Below are positions 7,345 through 14,976 of a DNA stretch of 15,972 nt, piece after piece. How positions within the stretch are numbered: the stretch's first letter is position 1; every line of letters begins with the position of its first letter. The position numbers and the translations under genes were made by a program. The stretch spans positions 1 to 15,972 of the forward strand of contig JAHLFD010000024.1 in assembly GCA_018883975.1 (NCBI GenBank). Direction: 5' to 3'. The notes below the pieces were generated by a model. It saw nothing but the letters and a program-made list of their open reading frames with translations, had not been told where the DNA came from and did no database searches. Source of the stretch: Zhenhengia stercoravium. GTDB taxonomy: Bacteria > Bacillota > Clostridia > Lachnospirales > Cellulosilyticaceae.

Positions 7345-7373
7345 AGTTTACAAGAAAAAGACGATGATTACAA
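7345..7373 (-). promoter_or_regulatory. Possible promoter of tgt-yajC
   Basis: On the minus strand TTGTAA (7373-7368), a 17-base spacer and TAAACT (7350-7345) give a sigma-A-like arrangement, each hexamer matching 4 of 6 positions. Spacing is ideal but the match is weak, and other hexamers in this AT-rich gap could serve instead. Confidence 0.3.
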
Positions 7374-7423
7374 GAATGCTATCCTGTATTTTTGTCATTT
7401 TTCTATACTTTTAAACGGTCTTA

Positions 7424-7452
7424 TTGAATATAATTACATCATTTGATACAAT
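7424..7452 (+). promoter_or_regulatory. aroC: Sigma-A-type promoter of aroC
   Basis: TTGAAT (7424-7429), a 17-base spacer and TACAAT (7447-7452) match the vegetative consensus at 4/6 and 5/6. The predicted start near 7459 leaves a leader of about 24 bases. The ribosome binding site AAGGAGG precedes the ATG by 8 bases. Confidence 0.65.
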
Positions 7453-7482
7453 TAAGAAAAATCTAATAAGGAGGCTTAATTT

Positions 7483-8649
7483 ATGTCTGGTTCAATATTT
7501 GGCAAACATTTTACAATTTCCACTTTTGGTGAATCCCACGGCCCTGCTATAGGTGTCATTATAGATGGCTGCCCTTCTAATATACCTCTTTCAAAGGAAG
7601 ATATTATGAAGAATATGGTAAGAAGAAAACCAGGTAACGCTAAGATCGCTACCTCTCGCCAAGAAGATGATGATGTAGAAATTTTATCTGGCCTCTTTGA
7701 GGGTAAAACAACAGGTACCCCAATTTGTCTTATGATTCGCAATAACGATCAACGCTCTCACAACTATGATGCAATCAAAGACGTATATCGTCCTTCTCAT
7801 GCTGATTATCCTTATAGCATGAAATATGGCAATCGTGATTATCGTGGCGGGGGACGTTCTTCTGCTCGTGAAACAGCAGCTAGAGTAGCTGCTGGTAGCA
7901 TCGCTATGCGTTTCTTAGAGGAAATGGGGATTCATTTTAAAGCGTACACTAAGGCTTTAGGTCCTATCTCCGTATCTGATGAAGAAATCAATCTTAATGA
8001 AATTTCTAATAACCTTCTCTCTATGCCTCATGCGGTAAAAGCTGAGGAGGCTATAAATTATATTGGGCAAATGAAAGCTGAAAAAGACTCTATTGGTGGT
8101 GTTATTGAATGCCAAATTACAGGTATGCCTGTAGGTATCGGCGAACCTGTTTTTGATAGACTTGATGCCATTTTAGGACAAGCCATTATGAGTATTAATG
8201 CCGTTAAAGCTTTTGAAGTAGGCTCTGGTATAGCCTCTGCTCAGATGAAGGGTTCAGAGTACAACGATGCATTCTATACCCACACAGCTCCTCAATATGG
8301 CGAAGAAGGGCATGAGACACACGGTTTTGTTGGCACACATTATAAGGCTATTCCATCTATACATAAACGTACTAATCATTCAGGTGGTATACTAGGTGGC
8401 CTTTCTGACGGTAGCCCTATTGTACTACGTGCTCACTTCAAACCAACACCTTCTATTGCGCAAACTCAGCATACGATCAATACACGTTTAGAAAACGTAG
8501 ATATTGCTATTGAAGGGCGCCATGACCCTACAGTAGTAGCACGTGCAGTTGTAGTCGTAGAAGCAATGGCCGCCCTTGCTATTGCTGACTTATTACTTCA
8601 AGGTGCAACCTCTAAACTAGAACAGGTTAAAGCAGCTTATTATAAATAA
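7483..8649 (+). CDS. aroC: Chorismate synthase
   Basis: A 388-residue protein with the chorismate synthase signatures in order: FGESHGPAIGVIIDGCP (15-31, with H19), the RRKPG segment (47-51) and SRQEDDDVEILSG (58-70), RPSHADYPYSMKYGNRDYRG (103-122, with H106), GGGRSSARET (122-131) and GGILGGLSDGSP near the C-terminal third. It converts 5-enolpyruvylshikimate-3-phosphate to chorismate using reduced FMN, the last common step to the aromatic amino acids. It lies in the cytoplasm. It stands alone between its own promoter and terminator; no other aro or trp genes are nearby. It is divergent from tgt. Confidence 0.98.
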   Translation: MSGSIFGKHFTISTFGESHGPAIGVIIDGCPSNIPLSKEDIMKNMVRRKPGNAKIATSRQEDDDVEILSGLFEGKTTGTPICLMIRNNDQRSHNYDAIKDVYRPSHADYPYSMKYGNRDYRGGGRSSARETAARVAAGSIAMRFLEEMGIHFKAYTKALGPISVSDEEINLNEISNNLLSMPHAVKAEEAINYIGQMKAEKDSIGGVIECQITGMPVGIGEPVFDRLDAILGQAIMSINAVKAFEVGSGIASAQMKGSEYNDAFYTHTAPQYGEEGHETHGFVGTHYKAIPSIHKRTNHSGGILGGLSDGSPIVLRAHFKPTPSIAQTQHTINTRLENVDIAIEGRHDPTVVARAVVVVEAMAALAIADLLLQGATSKLEQVKAAYYK

Positions 8650-8678
8650 AAGGTGAGGACTACTAGTCCTCACCTTTT
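8648..8678. terminator. Shared bidirectional terminator
   Basis: A perfect 13-bp inverted repeat (AAAAGGTGAGGAC / GTCCTCACCTTTT) around the loop TACTA lies between two convergent genes. It overlaps the aroC stop region on one side and directly follows the stop codon of the minus-strand gene on the other, so one hairpin serves both. Confidence 0.9.
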
Positions 8679-8680
8679 AT

Positions 8681-9151
8681 TTATATCATAATCATCACTA
8701 CACTTATAATAATAAGTAATACGGTAACAATATATTCTCCTGTATCTCCTGTGTGTATCTTTCCTATTTTATATTTTTCCTTAGTAAAAGGATAAAGTAA
8801 GGGGACTCCTGTTGGATTAAGCATATCTAATATTAAATGTGATAAGTAGCCTAACAAGCTCCCTAATGCTACGAAGTTTATACCAAAAGGTAGTGTAAGT
8901 ACTGCCCATAAAAGTATGGCAGCAAATAAACTATGTGTAGCTTTTCTATGTCCTAATTTCTGAAAAGGATAATGCAATATAATGGTCTTGCTACTAATCC
9001 AGCTTTTAGGATGATCTAAATCTGGTAAGAGCGAACCCACTATAGCACTTCCATAATAATAAACTAATTCTATTCCTTCTATAGGAATAAGATATTCATT
9101 AATGGCTATGGCCAGAGCCACTCCACCTATAATGTGCGTCTTGTAAGTCAT
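8681..9151 (-). CDS. YdjM-type (DUF457) membrane-bound metal-dependent hydrolase
   Basis: A 156-residue membrane protein of the DUF457/YdjM family, annotated in databases as membrane-bound metal-dependent hydrolases; the substrate is unknown. Conserved candidate metal ligands are H6, the PDLDH motif (43-47), HRKATHS (68-74) and GYLSHLILD (101-109, with H105 and D109). Three to four hydrophobic segments are visible, the last at about 140-156. In Escherichia coli ydjM is LexA-controlled, but I see no LexA box here. I chose the ATG at 9151, 8 bases after AGGAG; a GTG at 9160 lies within that ribosome binding site. It is 84 bases downstream of the HAD gene with no terminator between, so the two may share a transcript. 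Confidence 0.85.
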   Translation of the reverse strand: MTYKTHIIGGVALAIAINEYLIPIEGIELVYYYGSAIVGSLLPDLDHPKSWISSKTIILHYPFQKLGHRKATHSLFAAILLWAVLTLPFGINFVALGSLLGYLSHLILDMLNPTGVPLLYPFTKEKYKIGKIHTGDTGEYIVTVLLIIISVVMIMI

Positions 9152-9158
9152 GTGGATC

Positions 9159-9173
9159 ACTCCTTTTTGGAGT
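9159..9173 (-). promoter_or_regulatory. Small hairpin covering the ribosome binding site of the DUF457 gene
   Basis: On the minus strand ACTCC-AAAAA-GGAGT forms a 5-bp stem whose 3' arm is the Shine-Dalgarno sequence of the gene starting at 9151. It has no T-run after it, so it is not a terminator. It might lower translation initiation; the stem is short and the effect is a guess. Confidence 0.35.
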
Positions 9174-9235
9174 ATTATATGCGGCCGAAAACTTGTCCTA
9201 TACTACTTCTAATGATTACATATTATTTTAAAATT

Positions 9236-10012
9236 TTATAAGCATCTCTCTTTAATAACTTTAAGTACACTCCCCTCAGCTAAGCTATATTTGCCATAAG
9301 CTTTCATATCCTCTGGTGCATGTTCCATAACATAACTCTCCTCTGCTTCAGCAAGCATAGATACATCATTGAAGTAATCTCCGAAAGCCATGCAGTTTTC
9401 TTTTTCAATTATTAACTGCTCTTTTAGCATTTTAACAGCCATGCCCTTGCTTGTATATAGGCTTCCAATATCTACCCAATTACGTCCTGATACAGTAATG
9501 GAGAAATCTTCTCCCCACTTTTCCCTAAGCCAAGTTTCAAATTCCTTTGTAATACCATCTTTATTATAAAGCGCTAGTTTAATAATAGAGTCCTTAATAA
9601 GACTTTGATCCTGTACATAACTTAAGCTATGATAATATTTAGAAACCTCTTCATGAAAAGCCTTGTCTTTTGTTATTTTATAAGCAGTATCTTCACATGA
9701 AATAATCATCTCTATATTTTCTAGCCTTTTAACTTCTTCTATAACCTCTCTAGCTTTTTCCTGCTCTAAGTAAGTCACACCAACGCGCTCACCTTTATGT
9801 TTAATAAGTGCTCCATTATCTGCAATAACATAAATTTTATCTAAAACAGACTTAAAGTCATTCTCTACGGTAGCACATTGTCTTCCCGTAGCTACAGCAA
9901 AATGAATATTCTTCTTCTCTAAATCTTCTATAACAGCAAAGGCTTCTTCTGGTATTTGCCCCTTGTTATCCGCTAGTGTTCCATCTAAGTCAGAAATAAT
10001 TAGCTTAATCAT
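9236..10012 (-). CDS. Cof-type HAD-superfamily sugar/nucleotide phosphatase
   Basis: A 258-residue HAD IIB (Cof-type) hydrolase. The four HAD motifs are present: motif I DLDGT with nucleophile D8 and acid D10, motif II with T42 in VATGRQ, motif III K189 in TSKG, and motif IV GDYFND at 211-216 (D212, D216) for magnesium. The cap domain lies between about residues 85 and 185. Family members dephosphorylate sugar phosphates, flavin or pyridoxal phosphates; the substrate cannot be read from sequence. The ATG at 10012 has GAGGTGA 4 bases upstream. It is divergent from the YiiX-type gene and followed by the DUF457 gene on the same strand. Confidence 0.92.
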   Translation of the reverse strand: MIKLIISDLDGTLADNKGQIPEEAFAVIEDLEKKNIHFAVATGRQCATVENDFKSVLDKIYVIADNGALIKHKGERVGVTYLEQEKAREVIEEVKRLENIEMIISCEDTAYKITKDKAFHEEVSKYYHSLSYVQDQSLIKDSIIKLALYNKDGITKEFETWLREKWGEDFSITVSGRNWVDIGSLYTSKGMAVKMLKEQLIIEKENCMAFGDYFNDVSMLAEAEESYVMEHAPEDMKAYGKYSLAEGSVLKVIKERCL

Positions 10013-10124
10013 CTGCTCACCTCGTTTGCATCATTATCTTTTCTTATTCTATATGCTTTATTTATATTTTTCCAGTTTTTTATTAAATAGGGAAATCCTA
10101 CTTTCTTGTACAATAATCCTTTGC

Positions 10125-10130
10125 TATAAT
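10125..10130 (+). promoter_or_regulatory. Extended -10 promoter of the YiiX-type gene pair
   Basis: A perfect TATAAT is preceded by TGC, giving an extended -10 (TGN-TATAAT). The best -35 is the poor TTCTTG 16 bases upstream, which extended -10 promoters tolerate. The predicted start near 10137 gives a leader of about 22 bases before the ATG at 10159. Confidence 0.6.
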
Positions 10131-10158
10131 GTGGATAACGTAATGAGGAGGCTTCTTT

Positions 10159-10995
10159 ATGAAAAAATTAAAACGATTATTTATAATAGTTGGCAGTATT
10201 TTAGGTATGGCTATACTTGTTTATATTTTATTAGGCTTTCATGCAAGAAGTAATATGTTTTTTGTACCTGAAGTAGAGTATGTAGACCTTATGCCTATTC
10301 TTAAACAAACCAGCTTCTCGGAGGAAGATTATAATACTTTGTATCATCAAACTGGCCTTGCTGCCCCTATGATTGATATACTAAAAAAAGAAACAGATTT
10401 TGAAGAGACTATTCTCCGCTTCCAAGCTAAGTATCTTAACTCTCCTCGTGTCGTCAAGACAGCCATGACTCCTGTAACTAATATAGATGTTGTCCAAGAT
10501 GAAACAGGCAAACAAATTGCAGCCTTTGAACTAGCACCTTATGATAACGGCTATATCTTCCTCACTAAATCTACCTATACTTATAACTGGCGCCACGGCC
10601 ATGCTGGTATCGTTATTGACAAAGTACGTGGTAAAGTGCTGGAATCCTTAGAACCATTTACTGTGAGCATGGAACAAAATGCTTCTGTGTGGACTTTATA
10701 TCCAACTTTTAAGATGATGCGTCTTAAAGATACTGACCAAGACCAATTAGATGAGATTGCACGTTATGCTGCTGAAAATATGCAAGGCATTCCTTATAAT
10801 ATTTTAGCTATGAAAAATAATAAGCCTGTTCCATCTAGTACACATTGTTCACATATCGTATGGCATACCTTCAATCAGTTTGGTATTGACCTTGATAGTT
10901 CTGGTGGTATTTTTGTTTCCCCTGGAGATATAGGACGTAGCCCATATCTTGAAACTTTACAAATTTACGGTTTTAATCCAGATAAGGACTGGTAA
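10159..10995 (+). CDS. Membrane-anchored YiiX-type (permuted NlpC/P60) cysteine hydrolase
   Basis: A 278-residue protein with one N-terminal membrane segment (about 6-26) and a domain facing outside. Residues 130-153 (NGYIFLTKS followed by WRHGHAGIVI) and 224-258 (SSTHCSHIVWHTFNQFGIDL, then VSPGDI) match the YiiX/YebB-like branch of the NlpC/P60 superfamily. That branch is circularly permuted, with the catalytic histidine (H146 or H148 here) before the cysteine (C230). These enzymes are thought to be amidases or peptidases acting on the cell envelope or lipids; the exact substrate is unknown. The start has GAGGAGG 8 bases upstream. The stop codon is one base from the start of the next gene, so they form a unit. 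Family call fairly secure, substrate unknown. Confidence 0.78.
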   Translation: MKKLKRLFIIVGSILGMAILVYILLGFHARSNMFFVPEVEYVDLMPILKQTSFSEEDYNTLYHQTGLAAPMIDILKKETDFEETILRFQAKYLNSPRVVKTAMTPVTNIDVVQDETGKQIAAFELAPYDNGYIFLTKSTYTYNWRHGHAGIVIDKVRGKVLESLEPFTVSMEQNASVWTLYPTFKMMRLKDTDQDQLDEIARYAAENMQGIPYNILAMKNNKPVPSSTHCSHIVWHTFNQFGIDLDSSGGIFVSPGDIGRSPYLETLQIYGFNPDKDW

Positions 10996-10996
10996 T

Positions 10997-12010
10997 ATGA
11001 AAAAGAAAATTTTTGTTTTTTTTCTCGTTTTGGCTGGAGTTATCCTCAGCCTTTTTTCTTTTAAAGGTGACTTATACACAGAATTGATTGTAAATACACA
11101 TAATAATGTGGATTTTACTGATATTTATATTGTTTATTCAAATATTAACTACAGTAAAATCAAAGGCTATACTTTGACTTCCTCAAAGCCAAAAGTTCTC
11201 ACTGAAACCTTTGTACCTTATAGCGAAGGCTTTATGCCTAGTGCTACTTATAAGCAGTATAAAAAGGCTTTTCTCCAAAATAATGAGAACTTCTCCATGA
11301 TGTTCCAAGACTACTATGAGTCAGGAGACTTTGTGTATTTTGCCTTTCCTGGTGATTTAAGCTCATTTCGTGTATTAAACCGTACAACTCATGAAATTAA
11401 ACAGCTGATTATAGATGATTCTACCCACCTCAGTCCTATGTACGTGTCTCATATGCAGCAAGTAGGTGACCAACTTATTATTCTTGCTGGCCAGGCTCAT
11501 GCTTATAATGCACTTATTTATACTGTGGATTTACCTACACTAAAAGTGACAAGTTCTAAGCAATTAAAGACTCACCCTTCGGCTTTAGAGGGCACCCATT
11601 TTACACTTACATCAGGTGGTATAGCTCTTTTTATAGCTGGAGATAAGCTTCAAATTTATAATCCTTTTACTGATGAGGAGTCCTTTATCCCTCTTCCTTT
11701 TACAGCTACTGGGGTCATAAGTCAAGCACATACTACCTTAATATATGGTGAGCAAGACGACGTATTATATACTAGTGTATTAGATGAAGCTTTTAATCTC
11801 TCACCTATGCATACTGCTAGTTTCCCCTCCTCTTCTTGTAAGCTAATTGACCTAAGCATTAGAGGTGATACACTTTTTATTGCTACTGTAGATCCTTTAG
11901 GCCTACGCTTTAGAAATTATATTTCTGGCTATAACTTATCGACTGGTCAGCTTACCTACTGCTTAGGTATTGAAGATGCTTCTCCTTTAATACTTATGGC
12001 AATAGAATAA
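10997..12010 (+). CDS. Exported protein of unknown function, possible beta-propeller
   Basis: I do not recognise this 337-residue protein. It starts MKKKIFVFFLVLAGVILSLF, an uncleaved anchor or signal peptide, and the rest should lie outside the membrane. I chose the ATG at 10997 because it has TAAGGA 9 bases upstream; an in-frame ATG 48 bases earlier lies within the preceding gene and lacks such a site. The body alternates short beta-rich stretches (for example IYTVDLPTLKVTSSKQL, GGIALFIAGDKLQIYNPFT, DTLFIATVDPLGLRFRNYI) in the manner of six- or seven-bladed propellers, without a diagnostic repeat motif. It is translationally adjacent to the YiiX-type hydrolase, so it may act with it at the cell surface. 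A strong terminator follows. Confidence 0.75.
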   Translation: MKKKIFVFFLVLAGVILSLFSFKGDLYTELIVNTHNNVDFTDIYIVYSNINYSKIKGYTLTSSKPKVLTETFVPYSEGFMPSATYKQYKKAFLQNNENFSMMFQDYYESGDFVYFAFPGDLSSFRVLNRTTHEIKQLIIDDSTHLSPMYVSHMQQVGDQLIILAGQAHAYNALIYTVDLPTLKVTSSKQLKTHPSALEGTHFTLTSGGIALFIAGDKLQIYNPFTDEESFIPLPFTATGVISQAHTTLIYGEQDDVLYTSVLDEAFNLSPMHTASFPSSSCKLIDLSIRGDTLFIATVDPLGLRFRNYISGYNLSTGQLTYCLGIEDASPLILMAIE

Positions 12011-12024
12011 TATTTATCCTGTAC

Positions 12025-12054
12025 AAAAAAAGGGCCGCTATGCGGCCCTTTTTT
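12025..12054. terminator. GC-rich bidirectional terminator
   Basis: GGGCCGC (12032-12038) pairs with GCGGCCC (12042-12048) around a three-base loop, flanked by seven A and six T. It lies between convergent genes and ends directly at the uppP stop codon, serving both directions. Confidence 0.92.
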
Positions 12055-12055
12055 A

Positions 12056-12880
12056 TTATCTCATTAAGAAGTAAGCAAGTACGATAATACCTAATACAAT
12101 ACGGTAGTATCCGAAAGCTTTAAAGTCATGTTTCTTAATATAACCCATTAAGAATTTAATAGCTAAAACAGAAACAATAAAGGCTACAAACATACCTACA
12201 AGTAAGATTGTTAGCTCACTTCCTGTAAATGCTAAACCAAATTTTAATAATTTTAATAAACTTGCTCCAACCATTACAGGTATAGCTAAGAAGAATGTAA
12301 ATTCAGCTGCTACAAAACGTGATGTACCAATTAAAATTGCTCCAATAATGGTTGCACCTGAACGTGATGTACCTGGAATTAAAGCAAGCACTTGGAATAA
12401 ACCAATCATTAAGGCTGTCTTATAAGTTAAGGCTTCAAGCGTCTCAACTTTAGGTACTCTATTCTTATTACGATTTTCAACAATAATGAAGAGTACCCCA
12501 TAAATAATAAGCATTAAAGCAACTGTTTGGTAATTGTAGAAAATAGCATTTAACATATCATCAAATAATAAACCAATAACCGCTGCTGGAAGTGCTGCTA
12601 CAATTACTTTAAACCATAAATCAAAAATATCCTTTTTAATTTCTACTTTCTTATCTTTCAAAGAAAATGGGAAAAGCTTATTCCAGAACAGAACAACTAC
12701 TGCCATAATGGCGCCAAGCTGAACTACTACAAAGAACATTTCCTTAAAAGCGTCAGATGTATTTAACTGAATAAATTCATCTGCTAAAATCATATGACCT
12801 GTACTACTAATTGGTAGCCACTCTGTAATCCCCTCAATAATTCCAAGAATAATGGCTTTTAAAATTTCTATAAATTCCAT
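12056..12880 (-). CDS. uppP: Undecaprenyl-diphosphate phosphatase
   Basis: A 274-residue integral membrane protein of the BacA/UppP family, which dephosphorylates undecaprenyl diphosphate so that the carrier lipid can be reused in peptidoglycan and wall polymer synthesis; overexpression gives bacitracin resistance in other species. Signatures: E16 and E20 in the EGITEWLPISSTGH stretch (16-29), and PGTSRS at 169-174 with R173. About eight membrane segments are evident. The start at 12880 is supported by AAGGAAGG about 7 bases upstream; an in-frame ATG at 12934 would add 18 polar residues unlike the family. It lies 98 bases downstream of the thioesterase with no terminator seen between, so read-through is possible. 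Confidence 0.97.
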   Translation of the reverse strand: MEFIEILKAIILGIIEGITEWLPISSTGHMILADEFIQLNTSDAFKEMFFVVVQLGAIMAVVVLFWNKLFPFSLKDKKVEIKKDIFDLWFKVIVAALPAAVIGLLFDDMLNAIFYNYQTVALMLIIYGVLFIIVENRNKNRVPKVETLEALTYKTALMIGLFQVLALIPGTSRSGATIIGAILIGTSRFVAAEFTFFLAIPVMVGASLLKLLKFGLAFTGSELTILLVGMFVAFIVSVLAIKFLMGYIKKHDFKAFGYYRIVLGIIVLAYFLMR

Positions 12881-12978
12881 TTTGTTTTCCTTCCTTACCT
12901 CAATCTCTGTTTTATTAAAATAAAACATATACAAGTAGTATAATATATAAGTTGCTTTATGAAAATATCATCTTATGT

Positions 12979-13710
12979 CTATTTAAATACAATCTTACTT
13001 GTCCAATAAGTAATGGCACCATCAGGACTTACGCCTTGTATAATGGTATTACCTTCTTCATCTAGACCCCTTACTACTTTTGCAATGTCCCCTTCTACAA
13101 GAGATGTTGTGTAGTTAGTCTGGATACTTTCAATAACTTTTTCATCATACTCACTGCAGTCTAACATATCTGTTGCCCATCGTACATAATGTGCATTGTT
13201 CATATGCCTGTTAATGTCAATTTCACCACTACGTACTCTTCTTGTATCCTCTTTTATTACTTCTACAGGCGCTTTCAGTTTAGGAAGTGATTCACCTTCA
13301 TAAAGCCAATTTAAAAGACTTGCAACCTCTGGCATATTCTTCACTCTTAATGGTCTATGTGTTTTAAAATCCATTAAGATATAATAGCCTATAATATAGC
13401 CAATCTGTCTATCTTCTGTATCAAAAATATCAAAGCGTCTCACTGCAAAAGGCCCTTCAAGTCCTACTGGGTAAGTTTCAAGACGAATGTGGTCCTGCCA
13501 TTTTGGATAAGTATCTAAATGCATCTTTGCTCTTGATACAATCCAGTAAGCTTTCTGGTCTTCATCTGTTGTAAAATCTATCCCAAGTGATAGAGCATGT
13601 TCTCCACTTACTTCCTGCATGAAATCTACAAGAGCATTCATGCGCAGGTTATAGTTAAAATCCGTATCTCTAAAGTTAATTTTAAAGTTCTTACTGTATT
13701 TGGGTATCAT
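12979..13710 (-). CDS. Acyl-ACP thioesterase
   Basis: A 243-residue double hot-dog protein of the bacterial acyl-ACP thioesterase family (related to plant FatA/FatB), which releases free fatty acids from acyl carrier protein. The first hot-dog starts with the helix NYNLRMNALVDFMQEVSGEH (19-38). The second carries the catalytic segment DINRHMNNAHYVRW (165-178) with N167 and H169. Length fits the bacterial family. The ATG at 13710 follows GAGGAGG; an upstream in-frame ATG at 13752 falls inside the SDR gene. The SDR gene ends 16 bases upstream, so both are probably one transcript. Its acyl-chain preference cannot be predicted. Confidence 0.92.
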   Translation of the reverse strand: MIPKYSKNFKINFRDTDFNYNLRMNALVDFMQEVSGEHALSLGIDFTTDEDQKAYWIVSRAKMHLDTYPKWQDHIRLETYPVGLEGPFAVRRFDIFDTEDRQIGYIIGYYILMDFKTHRPLRVKNMPEVASLLNWLYEGESLPKLKAPVEVIKEDTRRVRSGEIDINRHMNNAHYVRWATDMLDCSEYDEKVIESIQTNYTTSLVEGDIAKVVRGLDEEGNTIIQGVSPDGAITYWTSKIVFK

Positions 13711-13726
13711 ATAGCCCCCTCCTCTT

Positions 13727-14503
13727 TTATTTCTTCTGCGTGCTACGTACAAGCTTTGTAGTAATGCTAAGTGGTAAAATAGACATAGCTAAGCATGCCA
13801 GCTTATTCGTCCAGCCAGGTATAATAACTGCCTTATGCTTTTTCATCCCTTTATAAGCAACTTTTGCCACAGCTTCTGGTGTCATAGCTGTAAATTTGGC
13901 CAGACCAGACTTTTGCATATGAGCCTTCTCTATAAAGGCTGTCTTAGTAGGTCCGGGGCATAAGGTACTTATATAAATTCCTTCAGCTTTCCACTCGTCT
14001 CTAAGAGCCATAGATAAAGATAATACATAAGCCTTTGATGCATAATAGACTGCCATATAAGGACCTGGTGCAAAGGCAGCCGTTGAAGCTACCTGAAGTA
14101 CACAGGCCTCCGCTTTCAAATAAGGCTTAATCTGTTTAATCAAATACGTAAAGCCTTTTATGTTCGTATCAATCACCCTTAAATCATACTCTGCGTCCAT
14201 ATGACTGAAGAGCCCATAGACCCCTATTCCTGCATTGTTTATAAACACATCTATTTTTAAAGCTTGTCCATCTAAAGCCTCTACTAAACTCTCTATTTCA
14301 TTGATCTGCGTTAAATCTACACTAAAGACATGTATTTTTTTATTATACGCCTGTCCAAGCATATTTTGCAATTCTATAAGTTTGTTTTTATCACGTGCTA
14401 CCAAGATTAAATGGTAACCCTCCTCGGCTAATAAATACGTCATTGCCTTACCAATCCCACTTGTTGCACCTGTAATAAGTGCATATTTTTCTTGTTGATT
14501 CAT
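13727..14503 (-). CDS. Short-chain dehydrogenase/reductase (classical SDR)
   Basis: A 258-residue classical SDR. The NAD(P)-binding motif TGATSGIG is at 11-18, NNAG at 89-92, and the catalytic set is S140, Y153 and K157 (YYASK). R37 after the second strand (LVARD) favours NADP(H). After about residue 200 the C-terminal part (MTPEAVAKVAYKGMKKHKAV) resembles DltE/YdfG-like oxidoreductases of unknown substrate. I chose the ATG at 14503, 6 bases after GGGAG; a GTG codon immediately before it is too close to that site. Together with the following thioesterase, a role with lipid-type substrates is plausible but inferred only from neighbourhood. Confidence 0.92.
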   Translation of the reverse strand: MNQQEKYALITGATSGIGKAMTYLLAEEGYHLILVARDKNKLIELQNMLGQAYNKKIHVFSVDLTQINEIESLVEALDGQALKIDVFINNAGIGVYGLFSHMDAEYDLRVIDTNIKGFTYLIKQIKPYLKAEACVLQVASTAAFAPGPYMAVYYASKAYVLSLSMALRDEWKAEGIYISTLCPGPTKTAFIEKAHMQKSGLAKFTAMTPEAVAKVAYKGMKKHKAVIIPGWTNKLACLAMSILPLSITTKLVRSTQKK

Positions 14504-14824
14504 CACGTTCTCCCTAGTCTATTAGGTGAAATTATTTCATGACACCCATTCTTTGATCTCGGACTTCTAAGTCCAGACATTTTATTTTCAGTCATCCCCT
14601 ACTTTCTTATAGCTTTATGGTACACCTTAATATCTATGTATAACGTGTCTAACTGATTGATGCAAGCCCTTATAACTTCTTTCTCTCTTTCCTTATAGTT
14701 TTTTTGTAATCTTACACCCATTCCTGCTTTATCGGAAAGTATTTTAACATTGAGATAAATAGGCTTAAAGACTAAATGTATTATCGGGTACAATAGCTTC
14801 CCACCGCCATGCTAGTCTTTTTCC
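14504..14824. other. Non-coding region upstream of the SDR gene
   Basis: This is the left part of a gap of about 540 bases. It should hold the promoter of the SDR-thioesterase unit, but I cannot point to a convincing -35/-10 pair. A 13-bp palindrome TGAAAT-T-ATTTCA (14527-14539) lies about 25 bases before the SDR start and could be an operator. A short dyad GGACT/AGTCC lies at 14562-14575. A weak minus-strand frame (14599-14793) starts with TTG and lacks a ribosome binding site, so I did not call it. Confidence 0.35.
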
Positions 14825-14959
14825 TATAGCGAACTGTCCAAATATTTAAGGGGGCATACGATTACAATTACATGGATGATAGCTAAGCTCAAAGAAGAGG
14901 ATATTATCTCTAAACACTGAGGGTATAACATTTTTTATCTTATCCCAAAAATATCATAG
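14825..14959 (+). pseudogene. Decayed HxlR-type winged-helix regulator fragment
   Basis: Read in one plus-strand frame, 14825-14917 gives 31 residues, YSELSKYLRG then HTITITWMIAKLKEEDIISKH. This aligns by eye with the recognition region of HxlR/MarR-like regulators, whose typical form is RFSEL..., then I-T-x-x-M-L-T-x-x-L-K-E-L-E-E-D-G-I-I-S-R. A TGA follows (14918-14920). The same frame continues with GYNIFYLIPKIS, like the Y-N-x-x-P-P-K-V stretch that comes next in HxlR proteins, before TAG. No start codon, no ribosome binding site and no preceding GGKW segment are seen, so this would be a relic, not a gene. The identification rests on a short match and is tentative. Confidence 0.35.
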
Positions 14960-14976
14960 ACTAGTTTTTAAAAAAT

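Noticed and set aside
7476..7742. Minus-strand frame of 88 codons inside aroC.
   Set aside because: It is antisense to a well-conserved chorismate synthase and shows no family features.
9171..9187. NotI-like GCGGCCG near 9181 in the HAD-DUF457 gap, considered as a cloning scar.
   Set aside because: It is only a partial site in an otherwise continuous AT-rich intergenic region; no vector-like sequence surrounds it.
14599..14793. Minus-strand frame of 64 codons, with a Lys/Arg-rich C-terminus slightly reminiscent of Spo0E-like peptides (INQLDTLYIDIKVYHK).
   Set aside because: It begins with TTG, has no ribosome binding site, and the Spo0E pattern S-Q-x-L-D is not matched in register. An internal ATG has only an overlapping, too-close AGGA. 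Kept as non-coding.
14921..14949. GGGTATAA/TTATCCC dyad considered as a terminator or riboswitch element before the TauE promoter.
   Set aside because: The stem contains a bulge and is followed by A-rich, not T-rich, sequence; no riboswitch core motif is visible.
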